Below, one piece after another: positions 60,868 through 64,000 of a stretch of DNA of 64,000 bases. Position 1 is the stretch's first letter. The number at the start of each line of letters is the position of its first letter. Both the position numbers and the translations under genes were made by a program. Source of the stretch: Oscillatoria acuminata PCC 6304 (GTDB lineage: Bacteria > Cyanobacteriota > Cyanobacteriia > Cyanobacteriales > Laspinemataceae); the NCBI RefSeq assembly GCF_000317105.1, contig NC_019693.1, positions 3,286,001-3,350,000 on the forward strand, read 5' to 3'. The notes beneath the pieces are model-generated. The model saw only the letters and a program-made list of their open reading frames with translations, was not told the DNA's origin and searched no databases.

Positions 60868-62385
60868 GTAACTATTCAGGGGGTAGAGGGAGGAGAGAGA
60901 CCGACTCAGAATGCAAAACCTGCATCAAGAACTCCAACACCGGGCGTTCCTGAAACCGTAAAGATGTGACCACCGTCAGCAAACGTTCCACAAACTCGCT
61001 ACCCGAGCGAGACCAGGAGCCATAACTCAAGTCACGCCAAATGACTGCCCGGGGGAAAGCGCGCTCGGCTGTATTATTCGTCGGCTCGACGGCGTTCACC
61101 TCGACAAACGTCCACAAGGCCGGTTCGAGCTTTAAAATTTGCTCGCAGGTGCGTGCGGTTTTGGCCAAAGGCGTTTGCTCTCGGCTGGAATGACATAGGC
61201 TCGCCGCTTCACTCAACAGATGATGAACGCTTTGACGTAGCCGTGCCATAGCCGCTTGGAACAACTCTGTGGATAAAGTTCCATCCCGCACTCGATGCCA
61301 CCAGTGGAACAGGCGTTTAGTCTGTTTCAGTAGAGCTTCACCAATGTCTTTGGAGACCCCACTGCGTTCAGCCATCCGTTTGAAATCGCGCTTTAAATGC
61401 GCCCAACATACTTGTCGTTGCTCAACGGTCCATCCATTGTAGACACTATAACGGTCGCTAACGACTAGGCCTGTGTAGTTCTTTCCTAATAAAGCTTCGG
61501 CACTACTACGAGCACGGTTGAGGGTCACTTGATAGACCGCCACGTTATTGCTGACAGCAGTCCACAACCAGGCCGAGGCGTTCTCGGGATTATTGCCGTC
61601 ACCATTGTTTTGACTCCAACTGGTTTCATCAACGTAAGCCGTTCCACTTTTCATGATGTAAGCTCTGGCTTCATCCACCACTTGGCTGAGTTTCTGACTG
61701 ACTCGTTGACGGATGCGGTTGACTGTTCCTGTACTCAGGTGCACTTGCCACAAGTCCCTCATTAGGGTTTGTACTTGATTGTGGCTCAGACGATAAGCTC
61801 CACTCAGCAGAGCGACCAAACTTTGCAGACGCTCTCCATAACCACTGGGGTTTATATCATTAGGTAACTCGGCCCGAGTGGTTTGACCGCAACACTGGCA
61901 GCTTAAGGCGTGAAGTCGGTGTTCCGTTACCACTGGAGCCACCGGAGGAATGTCCACAATCTGATGGCGGTAAGGCTGTGCGTCTTCTCCTGTCAGAGGG
62001 GCTTGGCAATGCTTGCAGGTCTCGGGTTGATGGTCGATAATCTCGCTGCACTCACTCGGCTCATATAAGTGTCTTGTAAATCCTTTGTGTCCTTTTTGGC
62101 CTCCGCGCTTACGTCGAGGGCGTTTCTCTTGCTTCTTTTCTTTGGCTATCGGAGGCTGTTTGGAGGGCGGGATGGAACTGTTTGAGGCGTTTAGTCCCAG
62201 ACGTTCTTCAATGGCGGCAATTCGTTGCTCAATATTCCTCACCACATTTTTCACGCTTTCTGGGGTTCTTTCCCAGTCCGCGCGAGGAATTTTGATGCCG
62301 CCTATGGTTATGCTCTCGTCCATATTCCCCAGTTTACACCATATCCCCTAGTTTACACCATATCCCCATCCCCCTGAATGGTTAC
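60868..62385 (-). mobile_element. IS66-family insertion sequence
   Basis: Ends are GTAACTATTCAGGGGG at 60868 and its counterpart GTAACCATTCAGGGGG read from 62385. CAGCCCGT flanks both sides (60860-60867 and 62386-62393), the 8-base duplication typical of IS66. 1,518 bases with a transposase only, no TnpA/TnpB. Inside the right end AGTTTACACCATATCCCC occurs in tandem. It has landed exactly before the stop codon of the neighbouring gene. Confidence 0.92.
60872..62323 (-). CDS. IS66-family transposase (TnpC)
   Basis: A 483-residue transposase. It has an N-terminal leucine-zipper-like helix (VKNVVRNIEQRIAAIEERLGL), a basic stretch (KEKKQEKRPRRKRGGQKGHKGFTR), a zinc finger with CKHCQAP and CQCCGQ, and the DDE core (TAYVDETSWSQNN, GLVVSDRYSVYNGWTVEQRQVCWAHLKRDF, and the Glu in EPTNNTAERAFPRAVIWRDLSYGSWS). 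All motifs are intact. It lacks the usual TnpA/TnpB helpers, as many cyanobacterial IS66 (ISBst12-type) elements do. Confidence 0.93.
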   Translation of the reverse strand: MDESITIGGIKIPRADWERTPESVKNVVRNIEQRIAAIEERLGLNASNSSIPPSKQPPIAKEKKQEKRPRRKRGGQKGHKGFTRHLYEPSECSEIIDHQPETCKHCQAPLTGEDAQPYRHQIVDIPPVAPVVTEHRLHALSCQCCGQTTRAELPNDINPSGYGERLQSLVALLSGAYRLSHNQVQTLMRDLWQVHLSTGTVNRIRQRVSQKLSQVVDEARAYIMKSGTAYVDETSWSQNNGDGNNPENASAWLWTAVSNNVAVYQVTLNRARSSAEALLGKNYTGLVVSDRYSVYNGWTVEQRQVCWAHLKRDFKRMAERSGVSKDIGEALLKQTKRLFHWWHRVRDGTLSTELFQAAMARLRQSVHHLLSEAASLCHSSREQTPLAKTARTCEQILKLEPALWTFVEVNAVEPTNNTAERAFPRAVIWRDLSYGSWSRSGSEFVERLLTVVTSLRFQERPVLEFLMQVLHSESVSLLPLPPE

Positions 62386-63435
62386 CAGCCCGTTTCCAGT
62401 TTGATGTGGCACTGGATCGCGATTTTGATCTGTTGTCCAGACCGGGGAATTCATCGGTTCCAGTCGATTTTCGGCGGGAATAAATCGGTAATGTCCAACA
62501 TTCAGCCAATCCGTGGGTTGGGTGCAGTATTCTTGGCCGTTCATTAAAATAGAGACGACTCCGGTTCCGCAGGCCACACGGTTTAAACCCCACTCCTGAA
62601 GTTGCTGCAAATTGCGATCGGCGACTGGAACGGGATCAAATCGACTGGCGATCGCATTATAGGTGTATTTCCCTTCCGGGTAGTCCCTCGTACAAACGGC
62701 TTCCCCGTCAATCGCAATTTCCGCTAATCCCTGACCCCCGCAGGGAACCCACCGCATCCCAAACTCCCTCGCCACTCGATCTCTTACGGTCTCTTGGGGT
62801 TCAGTCTGTCTGGGTTCGATCTGTCCGGTGGTGGAATTGTAGAGGTACTCTCCCCCTCTTTGCATATCTCGGGTACATCGGGTTTCTGTCCCAATTCTGA
62901 TCACCGCCAGTTCGGGATTTCCACAGGGAGTGATGGTAAGATTGAGGTCTCCCATGACTAAATCCGCTTGGCGCGATCGCTCGGGATTTGTGGTTTCGAT
63001 TTTAATGATGTAGGATCCTTGGGTATTGTCCTCCGCCAATACCCGCAGGCGATAGGTTCCAGGACTCCGCAGGCGCAATGTGACGCCTTGTTTGAGCTGA
63101 GTATCGTTGTCCTGGCTCAACACCCGCTCCTCAAATGGGTCAAACAGGACCAACTTGACATTCAAACTCCCTTGAGACTCAATCCAGATTTTCAGTTGAT
63201 CTCCAGATTGACCTTCAAAGCTGTAGTCATTGGCTAATAATTGCTGGTTTCCCTCCGCGACTAACCGCGATCGGGTAGCATTGATCACCCCGGAGGTCGA
63301 TCTCCCGGGATTTAGAGCTTCCAAGGCTTGGGCTTCTGCATCATGACTCGCAGTAACCGCAAACATCATCCCGCTCACTGCCAGCGCGATCGCCATTGCT
63401 TTGACAAACTTAGGCTTGATCATCTCAGGCTTCAC
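62353..63435 (-). CDS. Secreted protein: PPC-like domain plus three Cys-pair modules
   Basis: A 360-residue protein. The signal peptide is VKAMAIALAVSGMMFAVTASHDAEA. A beta-sandwich like pre-peptidase C-terminal domains follows (YSFEGQSGDQLKIWIESQGSLNVKLVLFDP, then YRLRVLAEDNTQGSYIIKIET). Three modules then repeat C-G-x(n)-I-x-I-x-G-x3-C-T with a G-x-Y-x-Y strand (residues about 175-220, 230-275, 280-325). The last 10 residues (VTIQGDGDMV) are translated from the IS66 end; before insertion the protein ended at NGL, 350 residues. Function unknown, probably extracellular. Confidence 0.8.
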   Translation of the reverse strand: MKPEMIKPKFVKAMAIALAVSGMMFAVTASHDAEAQALEALNPGRSTSGVINATRSRLVAEGNQQLLANDYSFEGQSGDQLKIWIESQGSLNVKLVLFDPFEERVLSQDNDTQLKQGVTLRLRSPGTYRLRVLAEDNTQGSYIIKIETTNPERSRQADLVMGDLNLTITPCGNPELAVIRIGTETRCTRDMQRGGEYLYNSTTGQIEPRQTEPQETVRDRVAREFGMRWVPCGGQGLAEIAIDGEAVCTRDYPEGKYTYNAIASRFDPVPVADRNLQQLQEWGLNRVACGTGVVSILMNGQEYCTQPTDWLNVGHYRFIPAENRLEPMNSPVWTTDQNRDPVPHQTGNGLVTIQGDGDMV

Positions 63436-64000
63436 TCCTGTTTGTTGAAGTCAGAAAAGCACTGATATCCTTACTGCTGTCTATTGCTCTACCCGACCCC
63501 AAGCACGGGTCTCGACCCAAACTGCTCCGTTTCTAGCTTCATTCGGACCGATTAAAATCTGGGATTGGGCGCACACTCCTCACCCCTAGGCTGACTTGCC
63601 AAATCTTAACAGATTTGGCAACAAACAATGTCACCCTTTCTTCTTTATTAAAAGGATTCAATTTTTTCTGAAACTACTCTCCACTATAAGCGGATTAATC
63701 TGGGCTTGTCAATGGATCGATTGGCCGCTTTACCTAAACTTTATTCTCTCTTGTTAGAGTTAATTTTGGCTCCCTAAAATAGCCGCATCTCTCGGCAATC
63801 CCGCTGGAGTTCCCGGCTATTGCCTCTTGTTAATCTCAATAACTAACGCCTGTTGAATTCGCTTAAACTTTACAAATATTTCTTAACATTTTGAACACCT
63901 AACTCCCAGGGTATTCCTGCGATTTTCTTTACAAATCTTTAAAAAAATGCCCTTGAGAATTAAGGCAGACTCTTGATAATTTTCATCAGTACCATCCGGG
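63436..64000. other. Gene-free right end of the window
   Basis: About 565 bases. A perfect hairpin, TTGCCAAATCT at 63596-63606 and AGATTTGGCAA at 63611-63621, lies about 160 bases upstream of the Cys-module gene. It has no T run, so it may be regulatory. No coding frame is supported. Confidence 0.55.

Overview
The window comes from a cyanobacterium, most likely a filamentous Oscillatoriales-type species. It carries thf1/psb29, hemF, an ndhS-like NDH-1 subunit, a CpcT/CpeT bilin lyase-like gene and a COP23-domain protein. The cyanobacterial octamer GCGATCGC occurs about once per kb in the housekeeping parts. The genus cannot be fixed from the sequence alone.

Layout: (1) 1-12.2 kb is a core block: a WD40 3' end, a VapBC-like toxin-antitoxin pair, tsaB, a phosphoribosyltransferase, thf1, a CpcT/CpeT lyase, a STAS protein, hemF, mrp, rodA, ndhS, a HAS-barrel-like protein, an alpha/beta hydrolase and a YbjN-like protein. 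(2) 13.2-46.6 kb is a large Wzx/Wzy-type exopolysaccharide island. It holds a WecG/TagA transferase plus a truncated paralogue, five GT4 and two GT2 glycosyltransferases, a GT39-like membrane transferase, four intact methyltransferases, a PslG-like glycoside hydrolase, an MBOAT/SGNH acylation pair, an O-antigen-ligase-type polymerase, a Wzx flippase, a multi-SLBB Wza-like export protein and a Wzc-like chain-length/kinase protein. No initiating sugar-phosphate transferase is visible. (3) 46.6-49.9 kb holds an IS5-like element and a PEP-CTERM protein. (4) 50.5-57.1 kb holds an S1-domain protein, an RTX metallopeptidase-like protein, a dienelactone hydrolase, a GntR regulator and a small membrane protein. 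(5) 57.3-63.4 kb is a run of minus-strand secreted proteins: two trypsin-like proteases, a COP23 protein and a protein with Cys-pair modules, interrupted by an IS66 element.

The island is heavily rearranged. Related direct repeats of about 330 bp lie at both edges; the right copy is split by the IS5-like element. A 189-bp direct duplication brackets the MBOAT/SGNH cassette. A 558-bp copy of a glycosyltransferase 5' region, now a pseudogene, sits inside that cassette. A 271-bp tandem repeat lies near 25.5 kb. A candidate composite transposon with 8-bp target duplications carries a methyltransferase gene. One methyltransferase is a multiply frameshifted pseudogene. GCGATCGC is nearly absent from large parts of the island, which fits horizontal origin.

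Together the island genes could build lipid-linked repeat units, modify them by methylation and O-acylation, flip and polymerise them, and export the chain through the Wza/Wzc pair. The specific sugars cannot be predicted from the sequence. The right-hand cluster looks like an envelope or extracellular proteolysis group.
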